A stretch of 64,000 nucleotides of DNA, from positions 7,527 to 71,526 of the forward strand of contig NZ_JEMA01000255.1 of the NCBI RefSeq assembly GCF_001589285.1, written 5' to 3'. Origin of the DNA: Sorangium cellulosum (lineage in GTDB: Bacteria > Myxococcota_A > Polyangia > Polyangiales > Polyangiaceae). The position numbers were made by a program, and so were the translations under genes. The stretch's first letter is position 1. Every line of letters begins with the position of its first letter. Below the pieces are notes generated by a model. It was not told where the DNA came from. It searched no databases and worked only from the letters and a program-made list of their open reading frames with translations. Of the stretch, positions 52,753 to 61,221 are shown piece after piece.

Positions 52753-53805
52753 TCAGGCGTGGAGCGCATCCCAGAAGGTGCGCAGATCCTCCGAGAGCGG
52801 CGCCTCGACACGCACGCGCTCGCCTGTCACCGGATGGGTGAGCTCCAGCAGCGCGGCATGGAGGGCGTGACGGTCGAGCTCGAGCGCGCGGCGGTCCTCG
52901 TCGGTGAGCACGCCGTCAGCGCCGCGCGCGAACATGCCCTCGTCGGGCCCGTAGAGCTTGTCGCCCACGAGCGGCAGGCCGCTCGACGCGAGGTGGAGGC
53001 GGATCTGGTGCTGACGGCCGGTCTCGAGCGTGCACTGGACCAGCGCGTAGCGGCGGCCGGTGAGGGGATCGGCGCGGCGACCCAGGACCTCGCACGCTGT
53101 CGCCGAGGCGAGGCCGCGGCCGGGCGACGCGACGCGCATCTTGACCTTGTAGCGGCTCGAGGTGTCGAGCTCGAGCGGCAGCTCGACGCGGAAGGCGTCG
53201 TGCTCGGGCCAGCCCCAGGTGATCGCGGCGTAGCGCTTGGTGACGCCCGTGCGCTCCTCGAACTGCGCCTTCACTCTCCGATCGGCCTCGGGCGTGCGGC
53301 AGAGGAGGAGCACGCCGCTCGTCTCGCGATCGATCCGGTGGGCGAGGAACAGCCGCTCGCCGGGGCGCGCGGCCTCCATCATCTTGATGACGGTGCTCTT
53401 GTGGTACCGCGCCGTGGGGTGCACCGGCAGCCCCGGGGGCTTGTTGACGGCGAGCAGCGCGTCGTCCTCGTGGACGACCGGGATCGGGGTGTCGGGCGCC
53501 TGCTCGTCCCACGGCTCGCGCCAGAGGAGGATGCACTGCTCCGGCCGCACGCGGTCGCTGCCGCGCAGGCGCCGCGCCTCGGGCGAGTAGGCGCCGCGGG
53601 CGACGATCTCGGCGGCGCGCGTGCGGCTCGTCCGCTTGAGCTGGCTCTGCACGAACCGGTCGAGCCGCATGCCCGCCGACTCGGGCGGCACGCGCAGGAC
53701 GGTGACGACCGACCCTTCCGGCACCTCCGCCGGCCGCACCACCGGCGTGCCGCGACCGAAGGGGCCGCTCGTGCCCGCGAGCTCCCGCGCGCTGATCCTG
53801 GTCAT
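52753..53805 (-). CDS. RluA-family pseudouridine synthase
   Basis: Encodes 350 aa. An N-terminal S4-like RNA-binding region (about 48-80) has GMRLDRFVQSQLKRTSRTRA. The catalytic domain has NKPPGLPVHPTARYHKSTVI and the catalytic Asp in LAHRIDRETSGVLLLCRT, then GVTKRYAAITWG and TGRQHQIRLHLASSGLPLVG. The enzyme converts uridine to pseudouridine in rRNA or tRNA. Whether it is RluD-, RluC- or RluA-like cannot be decided here. The N-terminal 45 residues are extra. Confidence 0.92.
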   Translation of the reverse strand: MTRISARELAGTSGPFGRGTPVVRPAEVPEGSVVTVLRVPPESAGMRLDRFVQSQLKRTSRTRAAEIVARGAYSPEARRLRGSDRVRPEQCILLWREPWDEQAPDTPIPVVHEDDALLAVNKPPGLPVHPTARYHKSTVIKMMEAARPGERLFLAHRIDRETSGVLLLCRTPEADRRVKAQFEERTGVTKRYAAITWGWPEHDAFRVELPLELDTSSRYKVKMRVASPGRGLASATACEVLGRRADPLTGRRYALVQCTLETGRQHQIRLHLASSGLPLVGDKLYGPDEGMFARGADGVLTDEDRRALELDRHALHAALLELTHPVTGERVRVEAPLSEDLRTFWDALHA

Positions 53806-53913
53806 GGGTCGAGGTTGCCGTACGCCTTTAGCAAAAGCGCCGGCGGGTTGCGCGGAAAAGACGGCCGTCGGCGGGCGCAGCGGAGCAACGCGGCCAGCGC
53901 GGCGGCGCGTCGC

Positions 53914-55101
53914 TCACAGGGGGTCGATGATCTCGCAGGGGAAGTCGAACGAGATGCCCTGCGTCGCGGTCTTGAGGCGCTCGCAGGCGTCGCCGGTGAG
54001 GACGATCTGGGTGGAGCTCTCCATGTGCCAGCCGTTCTGCTCGTCGTAGGGAACGGGCGCGCCGTCGATGAGCACCTGGCCTTCGGACGCGTGCGCGAGA
54101 TCGACCTCGATCGAGCCCTGGAGGTCGAAGGTGCAGCTCTTCGCGCCGGAGATGGCGGCGTTGAGCTCGTTCTCCAGGGCGGTCGCGTTGGTCGGGTCCG
54201 GCGTGTAGACCGTCGCGGTGCCGCCGACGTCGGCGTAGGTGCCCGCGCCGGTGAAGCAGGATTGCTGCGTGTCCCGGGGCCGCTGGACCGGCTGGCCAGC
54301 GCCGGCGTTTGCCAGGTCCTGGAGGTGCTCCGCGAACGAGCCCTCGCCGAGGCCGAAGACGAACGTGCCGATGCCCTGATCGTAGGCGGACTGGACCGCG
54401 CCTACGACGTCGTCGCGCGCGCACGCGGCGGGCCCGTCGTCGCAGCGGTCGGGCTCGCCGTCGGTGACGAAGAGGATGTACTTGGGGCCGGGCTCTCCGA
54501 ACGCGACGAGCTCGGGGATGATCTCCTCGTTGAACGTCATGCCGGTCGGCGTCTCGAGCTTCTGGCCCGGCCTCATGGAGGCCTCTTCGTACGCGGCCGC
54601 GATGTCGGCGTGGTTGTTGAGCGTGATGACGTCGGCCCCGGTGAGCAGCGGGCACTGGGAGGGCGCGATCCCCGTGAAGGTCAGGAAGCCGAAGCGGACC
54701 TTCGTTTGCAGGGTCTCGACGACGCTGAGCACGGCGGTCTTCAGCGGGTCCCAGAACCCGCTGTCGTACATGCTGCCCGAGCGATCGACGACGATCATGA
54801 CGGTCGGCGTCTGCGGCTCGAACGCGATGTCGAGCTGCTGACACCCGCCGCCGTCGCCGCCGCCGCCGCTCGTGGCGATCAGGCTGCCGCCGCTGCCGAC
54901 GAAGATCGGCTCGGAGCCGCCGGTGTTGGCGGCGCTGCCGACCGTCGCGCCGCCGCCGCTGCCGCCGCTGCCGCCGCTGCCGCCGGAGCCCTGGGGCGAG
55001 GATGGGTTGCCGTCGCCGCTGCCGCCGCAGCTCACGGCGATGCCGGCGGCGAGGAGGGCGAGGAGCAGGGAGATCCTGGGAAAGATAAGGGTGCTTCTCA
55101 C
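53914..55101 (-). CDS. von Willebrand factor A domain lipoprotein
   Basis: Encodes 395 aa from a GTG at 55101 followed by RSTLIFPRISLLLALLAAGI, with lipidated Cys near 25. A Gly/Ser-rich linker follows (about 28-85). The VWA domain has the MIDAS motif D-R-S-G-S-M in TVMIVVDRSGSMYDSG, then the T and D positions TPTGMTFNEEI and LFVTDGEPDRC. At least eight Cys in the C-terminal half suggest export. Such proteins in myxobacteria bind divalent metals and partner proteins on the cell surface; the partner here is unknown. Confidence 0.88.
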   Translation of the reverse strand: MRSTLIFPRISLLLALLAAGIAVSCGGSGDGNPSSPQGSGGSGGSGGSGGGATVGSAANTGGSEPIFVGSGGSLIATSGGGGDGGGCQQLDIAFEPQTPTVMIVVDRSGSMYDSGFWDPLKTAVLSVVETLQTKVRFGFLTFTGIAPSQCPLLTGADVITLNNHADIAAAYEEASMRPGQKLETPTGMTFNEEIIPELVAFGEPGPKYILFVTDGEPDRCDDGPAACARDDVVGAVQSAYDQGIGTFVFGLGEGSFAEHLQDLANAGAGQPVQRPRDTQQSCFTGAGTYADVGGTATVYTPDPTNATALENELNAAISGAKSCTFDLQGSIEVDLAHASEGQVLIDGAPVPYDEQNGWHMESSTQIVLTGDACERLKTATQGISFDFPCEIIDPL

Positions 55102-55672
55102 GATCACGACGATACACAGGCCGGACGCGGCGTCCAGTCGTGCCGGCGCGCTGGTGAGACGACGGGCGCCGCGGATCCTGTCGGGGGCGCAGTCGGCCCA
55201 GGCCGCCGCGGAGATGGTGGAGGCGGTCGGCGAGGAGCCGGAGGCGGTGGAGGAGGGGCCGGCCCGAGCATCTGCTGCTCCAGCCCACACGCCCTGACAG
55301 CGTCCACTTCCGAAGCGTCTGCGCTTCGCCACCTCCACGCCCGCACGTGTGGACGCGCACGTGCGGTCACGTGCGGGCGTCACCGCCCGCGGGCATCCGA
55401 CCCTCAGGACGACGATTTTCCTCGGCCATTCCGGTCTTTCCTTGTCGAGTACGGGTTGGCCCGAGCATTGCCAGACTCAGCAGCGACCGCGACGCGACAA
55501 CGCGCGATCCCGTCGAAGCGGCGCCGGCAAGCGCCGGTGCGACGAGCCGGATGAGCGCGCAGCTCGAGCGCGGACACGAAGATCCTCGTGCGATCGACGT
55601 GCGCCGTGCCCGGGAGATGCCAAGCGGGCAGTAGAACCATTCAATCGACGCTTCAACATGACGGAGTTTGAC
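55102..55672. other. Divergent intergenic region with CACGTG operator cluster
   Basis: This 571-bp region holds a 13-bp inverted repeat, ACGCCCGCACGTG (55337-55349) and CACGTGCGGGCGT (55368-55380). It encloses a 10-bp palindrome CGCACGTGCG at 55356-55365, so CACGTG occurs three times in 30 bp. It lies 236 bp from the VWA gene start. It could be a binding site for a dimeric regulator acting on either gene. No other gene is supported here. Confidence 0.55.
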
Positions 55673-56056
55673 ATGCTCAAGAAGATCATGACCGGTGGTT
55701 TGATGGCGGCGGCCCTCTCGGTGGCCTTCGGCGCGTACGCCAGCCCGACCGACACGGTGATCGAATGGCGCATCGATACGTACGTGGCCAGTTATCGTCA
55801 TCAGCCCGACGGCAACGTCGTCATCAAATTCAAGAGCTCGCCGAGCTCGACGGCGATCATCAACGCCTTCCCCGGCAATGGCGTCGCGGACATCTGCGGC
55901 GGGGTGGACAGGTTGGTGTTGAGCTCGGGGCTCCCCGGCTTTCAGGATATGGTCAGATCCATCAGCACTGCTGCCGTCGCTGGCAAGCAGGTGAAGATCG
56001 GTTACGACGCATACAACGGCGATTGCTACCTGAAGGAGTTTCTGGTGTACACGTGA
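55673..56056 (+). CDS. Small secreted protein, unrecognised
   Basis: Encodes 127 aa from the ATG at 55673, with CGGAG 7 nt upstream; an ATG at 55658 has no ribosome site. MLKKIMTGGLMAAALSVAFG then AYASP is a Sec signal. The mature part is strand-rich (TVIEWRIDTYVASYRHQPDG, KQVKIGYDAYNGDCYLKEFL) with two Cys, probably a disulfide. Short exported proteins of this form include OB-fold binding subunits, but I cannot assign one. Base composition is less GC-rich than neighbours, shared with the next gene. Confidence 0.7.
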   Translation: MLKKIMTGGLMAAALSVAFGAYASPTDTVIEWRIDTYVASYRHQPDGNVVIKFKSSPSSTAIINAFPGNGVADICGGVDRLVLSSGLPGFQDMVRSISTAAVAGKQVKIGYDAYNGDCYLKEFLVYT

Positions 56057-56422
56057 CAGGCTGGCTGTGACCGGGTAATTGGCCTGGCCGGGCCGAGGGG
56101 CTCTCCGGAACGCCGCATGCTCCGAGCGTGAGACGAGCGTGACGCGATGAACGCGCGTCGCGCGCGGATTCCAGCGGCCTGGCGGCGGCCGCGGCGCCCC
56201 CCCACATCCGTACGAACCCTGCGTTTCTTCAGAACTGTCGCGCCGAAGCACGGCGCGACCACGCCCGGTATGCGAATAGCTTGCTTTTTTTGCGGACGCA
56301 CGCGGCGCCGTCGAGCCGACGAAGTGACAGCAGCACGTCGCAGGCGCGAGTCGAGCCGCATCTCGTCGTGAGGCAGTCGCGACTTGCGTCTTTCCTCATG
56401 AGACAAACGAAAGGAGCCCATC
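56057..56422. other. Intergenic region before the Het-C-like gene
   Basis: About 370 bp with no supported gene. A GTCGCGCC-gaagcac-GGCGCGAC hairpin lies at 56237-56259, and a run of T follows 24 nt later near 56284, too far for a standard terminator. The region is lower in GC. The right end holds the AAAGGAG ribosome site. Confidence 0.4.
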
Positions 56423-57361
56423 GTGAAGTACCCCATACTGACCGCCTGCGCCTTGCTGCTCACTGGCGCTTGCGGCGGAGAAATCGAGCCGAACGAAGAG
56501 CCCGTCGCAGGGACGCACGACCACTTTCGCTGGATAGGAGACGAACACGACCACGCGGCGATTACGGCAAACGGGCTCTCTTTTCTTTCGTCGGACGTCA
56601 GGGAGAGGCTCGGCGAATACAACGAGGACACTGACTCCGGATACTGGCAATACAAGAGCAGGTACCACGTCGACAATTGTCGGATTGAGGAAGGCTTCGA
56701 CAGCGTGCGCGAGCGCTATGAAATCGTTGTGGAGAAGCTCAACCCCGTGAGTCCTCACGGTATCAATGCGAGGGCGGCGTTCGGGAGCATCACTCATACC
56801 ATACAGGACTTTTACGCGCACAGTAACTGGGTGGAAGCGTTTGACCCGCTCCTTCCGCTCTTTGACTCCGACAGCTTCGACTTTCCGCGGGTTACGACCG
56901 GGAGCCTGATCCGCGGTATGATGGTTCTGACCGACTCGCTGCCCTCTTCGTTCACGATCTCACTGCCGAGCGACTCGCGGGTGCCGCTCGTGACGCCGCC
57001 CGGCTCCACGGCGACCATCAAGGGGCTCATCACGGGCACCTACGAGGACAACGAAGATTCATCGATCTGCCCGTCCGAAGCTTCCATCGAACACGGCGGC
57101 CCCTTGTTTCAGGGCGACTACGAGACGTACCTGGCGAAGGACGATCCCGACAGCTCGTACCACTTGGTGGCAGTCGCTGGTGCCGAGCAGCAGACCACCG
57201 AGGAGTTTTGCCGGCTTGCCCGGCTGGTGCTGCTCCGATACGGCGAGCCCGGCCTCGACGCACTGATGTACCACTTCGAGGCCAGCAGATCCGGTTACGA
57301 AGCGGCGTGCCCCCGCGACCGTGGTCTGGTCGCCGCCGTCATCACGTCCGCGATCTGGTAA
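56423..57361 (+). CDS. Het-C-like zinc-binding lipoprotein
   Basis: Encodes 312 aa from a GTG at 56423, with AAAGGAG upstream. MKYPILTACALLLTGACGGE is a lipoprotein signal with Cys17. The N-terminal DEHDHAAITANGLSFLSSDV and the motif GSITHTIQDFYAHSNWVEAF (His125, Asp129, His133) match the H-x3-D-x3-H-S-N-x-x-E pattern of fungal HET-C and bacterial zinc phospholipase C-like folds. RYHVDNCRIEEGFDSVRER also fits. The C-terminal part is Asp- and Ser-rich. A phospholipase or membrane-acting toxin is possible but not shown. Codon use is less GC-biased than the region, hinting at transfer. Confidence 0.72.
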   Translation: MKYPILTACALLLTGACGGEIEPNEEPVAGTHDHFRWIGDEHDHAAITANGLSFLSSDVRERLGEYNEDTDSGYWQYKSRYHVDNCRIEEGFDSVRERYEIVVEKLNPVSPHGINARAAFGSITHTIQDFYAHSNWVEAFDPLLPLFDSDSFDFPRVTTGSLIRGMMVLTDSLPSSFTISLPSDSRVPLVTPPGSTATIKGLITGTYEDNEDSSICPSEASIEHGGPLFQGDYETYLAKDDPDSSYHLVAVAGAEQQTTEEFCRLARLVLLRYGEPGLDALMYHFEASRSGYEAACPRDRGLVAAVITSAIW

Positions 57362-57557
57362 TCACCCGGCCATCGCCATGGGCACGGCCCCCTGCGTCGC
57401 CCGACCTACCTCGCGACGCCACCCCGCGTCCATCCGGCGGCGGCTCCACGGCAACGTCCCGCGTGGTGGATCGAGGTTATGAAGTGAGCGCGAGCGCGCG
57501 GCCGTCGCCCGGAAGGCTCCTCGGGTCGCGCGGGATCGCCAGGCGCCGGGCGAGCGG

Positions 57558-59078
57558 TCACCGGGCGCGCGCGAACCCACGCGCAGGGCAACAGCGGCCA
57601 TCGCGCAGCCCCGCGACGTCGATCGCATGCTTCTTGAGCAGGCGATACAGCGCATACCGGCTCGTCAGCCCGAGCGCACGCGAAGCGCGCGCCAGGTTGC
57701 CTTCCTCCTGGGCGATGCAGGCGCGGATCTCCTCGGTCGTCGGCTCGGAGGAGCGAGCGCGCTGATCGCGCGGCGCGTCGCTGTGCTGGGACGGGGGTGG
57801 ATGGCCCGACGCGCGCCGGCGGTCCTGGCCGCCGAGGAGCACGTCAGGCCCCCCCGGGAGCGTGACGATGCTCCCCGGGCTGTCGGCTATCGCCTGCCAG
57901 AGCAGGCCATCGAGCTCGCGCACGTGGGTCGTGAAGCGGCGATGCAGCAGGTGCTCGATGAGCTCGCCCGAGACGCAGTAGTCGCCGTTCTCGTCCCGAG
58001 CGAAGCGGCGGATGAGATCGGGGCTCCTCTCCCCGGCGCGCCGGAGGAGGTGACGCACGAACAAGGGGATGTCCTCGATGCGCTCCTCGAGCCCGGCCAC
58101 GGTGAGGCGCAGCGTCATGCGCGCGAGCAGGTCGTGCTTGAGCGCCTCCGGCGGCCGGTTCGTGGCGGCGAGCAGCCTGACATCGGCGCGCCTCGCGGCG
58201 GCCTCGCCGAGGCGCTGGTACTCGCCGTCCGCGTCGAGCACGCGCAGGAGGTTCGCGTGGATGCTCGACGGCAGCTCGCCGATCTCGTCGAGGAGCAGCG
58301 TGCCGCCATCGGCCGCGCCGACGAGGCCCGGCCGCTCAGGCATGCCCGGGTTGGGGTAGTTCTTGATGTTCCCGAAGAGCTCCGCGTCGACGAGCCCCGG
58401 AGGGAACGTGGCGGCGTTGCGCGCGACGAGCGGACGCGCCGCGCGCCTGGAGAGCGCGTGCGTCGCGTGCGCGACCCGCTCCTTGCCGGCGCCGCTCGGG
58501 CCGAGGATCAGGGTGTGCAGGTCCGATCTCGCCGCGAACGCCGCCTGGTCGCGCAGCCGCCAGGCGGCGGGGCTCTCGCCGACGAGGCCGAAGGCGTCCG
58601 CGTCGCCGAAGCTGCCGGCGCACGCTTCGGGAAAGTGTCGCAGCGGCGGGAGCGAGCGCGCGCGCCTCGTGCACCAGAGCAGGAGCTCGTCCTTGAGGAG
58701 CAGCGTGTCGCCCGGCGTGAGCACGCACCGAGCTACAGGCGCCCCCCGGAACAGCGCCGGGCAGGGGCCCTGGCGCTCGACGTGGAGCCCGTAGCCGAGG
58801 AGGCGGACGCTGAGCTCTCCGCTCGAGATGCCTGGGCCCCTGAGCGGCGACGTCGGCTCCAGTTGACCCGGGCGCTGCCGGAAGAACCGAACGCGCGCGG
58901 CGCGGTCGCCGTCCGGCGCAGGCATGTGCCCGAGCACCTGGGGGCGATCCAGGCGCGTGAAGAACGCGACCTCGCCGACGCGCCACGGCTCCGCGGCGGA
59001 CCAGGCGATCACCAGGGCCAGCGCATCATCCTCCTCGGTCGCTGAAGAACGCAGCGCCGCCTCACCTGATACAGACAT
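57558..59078 (-). CDS. FHA-type AAA+ regulator lacking GAFTGA loop
   Basis: Encodes 506 aa from the ATG at 59078. Residues about 35-135 form an FHA-like beta sandwich (VGEVAFFTRLDRPQVLGHMP). The AAA+ centre has Walker A LILGPSGAGKERVA, then ELFG-N-I-K-N-Y-P-N-P-G-M-P-E-R-P-G where activators of sigma-54 have G-A-F-T-G-A, and Walker B GGTLLLDEIGELPSSI. A Fis-type HTH ends the protein (ACIAQEEGNLARASRALGLT then SRYALYRLLKKH). Loss of GAFTGA means it probably does not open sigma-54 complexes by the standard route. FHA implies input by a Ser/Thr kinase. Confidence 0.9.
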   Translation of the reverse strand: MSVSGEAALRSSATEEDDALALVIAWSAAEPWRVGEVAFFTRLDRPQVLGHMPAPDGDRAARVRFFRQRPGQLEPTSPLRGPGISSGELSVRLLGYGLHVERQGPCPALFRGAPVARCVLTPGDTLLLKDELLLWCTRRARSLPPLRHFPEACAGSFGDADAFGLVGESPAAWRLRDQAAFAARSDLHTLILGPSGAGKERVAHATHALSRRAARPLVARNAATFPPGLVDAELFGNIKNYPNPGMPERPGLVGAADGGTLLLDEIGELPSSIHANLLRVLDADGEYQRLGEAAARRADVRLLAATNRPPEALKHDLLARMTLRLTVAGLEERIEDIPLFVRHLLRRAGERSPDLIRRFARDENGDYCVSGELIEHLLHRRFTTHVRELDGLLWQAIADSPGSIVTLPGGPDVLLGGQDRRRASGHPPPSQHSDAPRDQRARSSEPTTEEIRACIAQEEGNLARASRALGLTSRYALYRLLKKHAIDVAGLRDGRCCPARGFARAR

Positions 59079-59614
59079 CAGCCATTCCCTCGAACGAAGC
59101 GATCCAGCGGAGAGGCATCCCGACAGGGATGGCCGGGGGCAACACCGCGAGCGCCAGCCAAGCAACGCGTATACCAGCGAGCTCTGCCGGAGGCCGGCGT
59201 CGCGCGCAGAGCGCTCTGCTGCGTTCGTGCGACAGTCAGGGCACGGAGAACGCGCGCGCGACGCGATCTCTCGGCGGTCGATCTCTCGGCTGTCGTTCGA
59301 CTGCGGGCATGCGCGCGACGACCGGGTGACGTCGGGGGACAGGCGGCACGAGAGGGCATGTCGCGCGCTGGCGCGCTGGCACGCTGGCACGCTGGCACGC
59401 TGGCACGCGGGCGACGGCGCGCGGGGCTCCCCGCTCGGCCGCCGTCTCGGTGGTCCGGTCGAGGAGGCGGCGATGCGCGGCCCGAGCCACGCGGGGAAGC
59501 GCGACCGCGCCCGAGATGCCCGAGACGAGGACGCGCGCGACGGCGAGGAGCCCGCCCCCGATGTGCGGAAGCCGCCCCGTGCGCCCCCCGGTTCGTGCTA
59601 CACACGGCGCCCGC
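59079..59614. other. Divergent region with an 8-bp microsatellite
   Basis: A 536-bp region between the divergent regulator and glgA. Six tandem 8-bp units run from 59364 to 59411 (two CGCGCTGG, three CACGCTGG, one CACGCGGG). Slippage would change spacing upstream of both genes. No clear promoter or RNA gene is seen; overlapping frames in the region look like composition artefacts. Confidence 0.5.
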
Positions 59615-61066
59615 ATGGACATCCTCTTCGCTGCTTCCGAGATCGCGCCCATCGTCAAGGTCGGCGGGCTGGCTGACGTCGTGTCGTCGCTCTCGAAGGC
59701 GCTCCGGCTGCTCGGCCACAAGGTGACGATCGCGCTGCCGCGCTACCGGGCGCTCGACTCGAGCGGGCTGATGATGGCGCGCCGCCTCACCCCGATGCCG
59801 CTCGAGGTCGACCCGCAGATCGCGCCAGGGCCGATCCCGGTGACGCTCTTCGACGGGCGGCTCAGCACGGGCGTGGAGCTCGTCGTCCTCGATGTGCCAG
59901 GGTTCCACGATCGATCCGGCATCTACGGCGAGGACGGGCGCGACTACGAGGACAACGCGCGCCGGTTCTCGCTGTTCTCCCGCGCCGTCGTCGAGCTCGT
60001 CCGCCAGCGAGCGCGGTCGGGGTCGCCGTTCGACATCGTCCACGCCCACGACTGGCCCACCGCGATGGTGGCGTACCTGCTCCGCCACCAGCAGTCCGTG
60101 CCCGGCCGGACCGTGCTCACCCTCCACAACGTCGCGCACCAGGGCCTCTTCCCGAAAGAGACGCTCCCGTACCTCGGCCTCGACGACGACCACTTCCGGC
60201 CCGACCGGCTCGAGTTCTACAGCCAGCTCAACTTCCTGAAGGGCGGCATCCTCGCGGCCGACGCGCTCACCACCGTCTCGACCACCTACGCGAACGAGAT
60301 CCTCACGCCGAAGCAGGGCGAGCGGCTCGACGGCGTGCTCCGCACCCGCGCGAGCCAGCTCACCGGCATCGTGAACGGCATCGACTACGCCGTCTGGAAC
60401 CCGATGACGGACCCGGCCATCATCGCGCGCTACGACGCCGAGGACGTGAGCAACAAGGGCCGCTGCAAGAGCGCTCTCCTCCAGGAGATCGGGCTCGAGA
60501 TCCGGCCGGATCGCCCGCTGCTCGTGTCCATCGGCAGGGTGGTCGCGCAGAAGGGCAGCGACCTGCTCGCGAGCGCCATGCCGAAGATCCTGAAGGGCGA
60601 CGTCAGCGTCGTCGTGGCCGGCGAGGGCGACCCCGAGCTCATGGCGAAGCTCACCGCGGCCGCGGCCAAGGCGCCCGAGCGCGCGAAGTTCCTCGGCGGC
60701 GTGAGCGAGGCCGTCGTGCACCGGCTCATGGCCGCGGCGGACCTCGTGGTCGTGCCGTCGCGCTTCGAGCCGTGCGGCCTCGTGCAGCTCTACGCGCAGC
60801 GCTACGGCGCCGCGCCGATCGCGTGCCGGACCGGAGGCCTCGTCGACACGATCGTCGACCTCGACGCGGCCCTGGAGACGGGCACGGGGTTCCTGTTCGA
60901 CAAGCCGACCGCCACGTCGCTCCTCGGCGGCGTGCAGCGTGCGCTCGGCGCCCTGACCTCGCCCCGCTGGCCCGCTGTCCAGCGCCGCATCATGCGCCTC
61001 GACCTCGGCTGGGACCGCCCCGCGCGCCGCTACGTCCAGGTCTACCGGCAGACCCTCGCGAGCTGA
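59615..61066 (+). CDS. glgA: Glycogen synthase (ADP-glucose type)
   Basis: Encodes 483 aa, a normal GlgA length. The ADP-glucose site K-V-G-G-L is at residues 15-19 in APIVKVGGLADVVSSLSKAL. Other GT5 motifs: FDIVHAHDWPTAMVAYLL, TLHNVAHQGLFP, TVSTTYANEILTP, GIVNGIDYAVWNP, VGRVVAQKGSDLL-type (SIGRVVAQKGSD) and PSRFEPCGLVQLYAQRYG. It elongates alpha-1,4-glucan. No other glg genes are adjacent. The ATG follows a poor ribosome site but gives the canonical M-D-I-L-F-A-A-S-E start. Confidence 0.95.
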   Translation: MDILFAASEIAPIVKVGGLADVVSSLSKALRLLGHKVTIALPRYRALDSSGLMMARRLTPMPLEVDPQIAPGPIPVTLFDGRLSTGVELVVLDVPGFHDRSGIYGEDGRDYEDNARRFSLFSRAVVELVRQRARSGSPFDIVHAHDWPTAMVAYLLRHQQSVPGRTVLTLHNVAHQGLFPKETLPYLGLDDDHFRPDRLEFYSQLNFLKGGILAADALTTVSTTYANEILTPKQGERLDGVLRTRASQLTGIVNGIDYAVWNPMTDPAIIARYDAEDVSNKGRCKSALLQEIGLEIRPDRPLLVSIGRVVAQKGSDLLASAMPKILKGDVSVVVAGEGDPELMAKLTAAAAKAPERAKFLGGVSEAVVHRLMAAADLVVVPSRFEPCGLVQLYAQRYGAAPIACRTGGLVDTIVDLDAALETGTGFLFDKPTATSLLGGVQRALGALTSPRWPAVQRRIMRLDLGWDRPARRYVQVYRQTLAS

Positions 61067-61221
61067 GCGCCGCGCGACCGGAACGGCGCGCTGACTGACA
61101 CGGACGGCGCGCTCGACGGAATGGAGCGCTCGAGGGGGCGCGACCCGACCCGCGCCGGGCGCTGCCCGCGCGACAACATGACGCATTGTCGTGGGGTCGA
61201 GGCCACGCCTATAGGAGCGCC

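Noticed and set aside
55337-55380. parS-like CACGTG sites
   Set aside because: Only the 6-bp core matches; the flanks lack the TGTTTC.../GAAACA arms or a GC-rich equivalent repeated as a 16-mer.
52672-55554. 960-residue plus-strand open frame opposite the pseudouridine synthase and VWA genes
   Set aside because: It spans two well-supported minus-strand genes and has no recognisable domain; GC3-driven shadow.
59364-59411. Sigma-54 promoter made from TGGCACG repeats
   Set aside because: The -12 GC element does not fall 10 bp after GG in any copy; the match is a by-product of the microsatellite.
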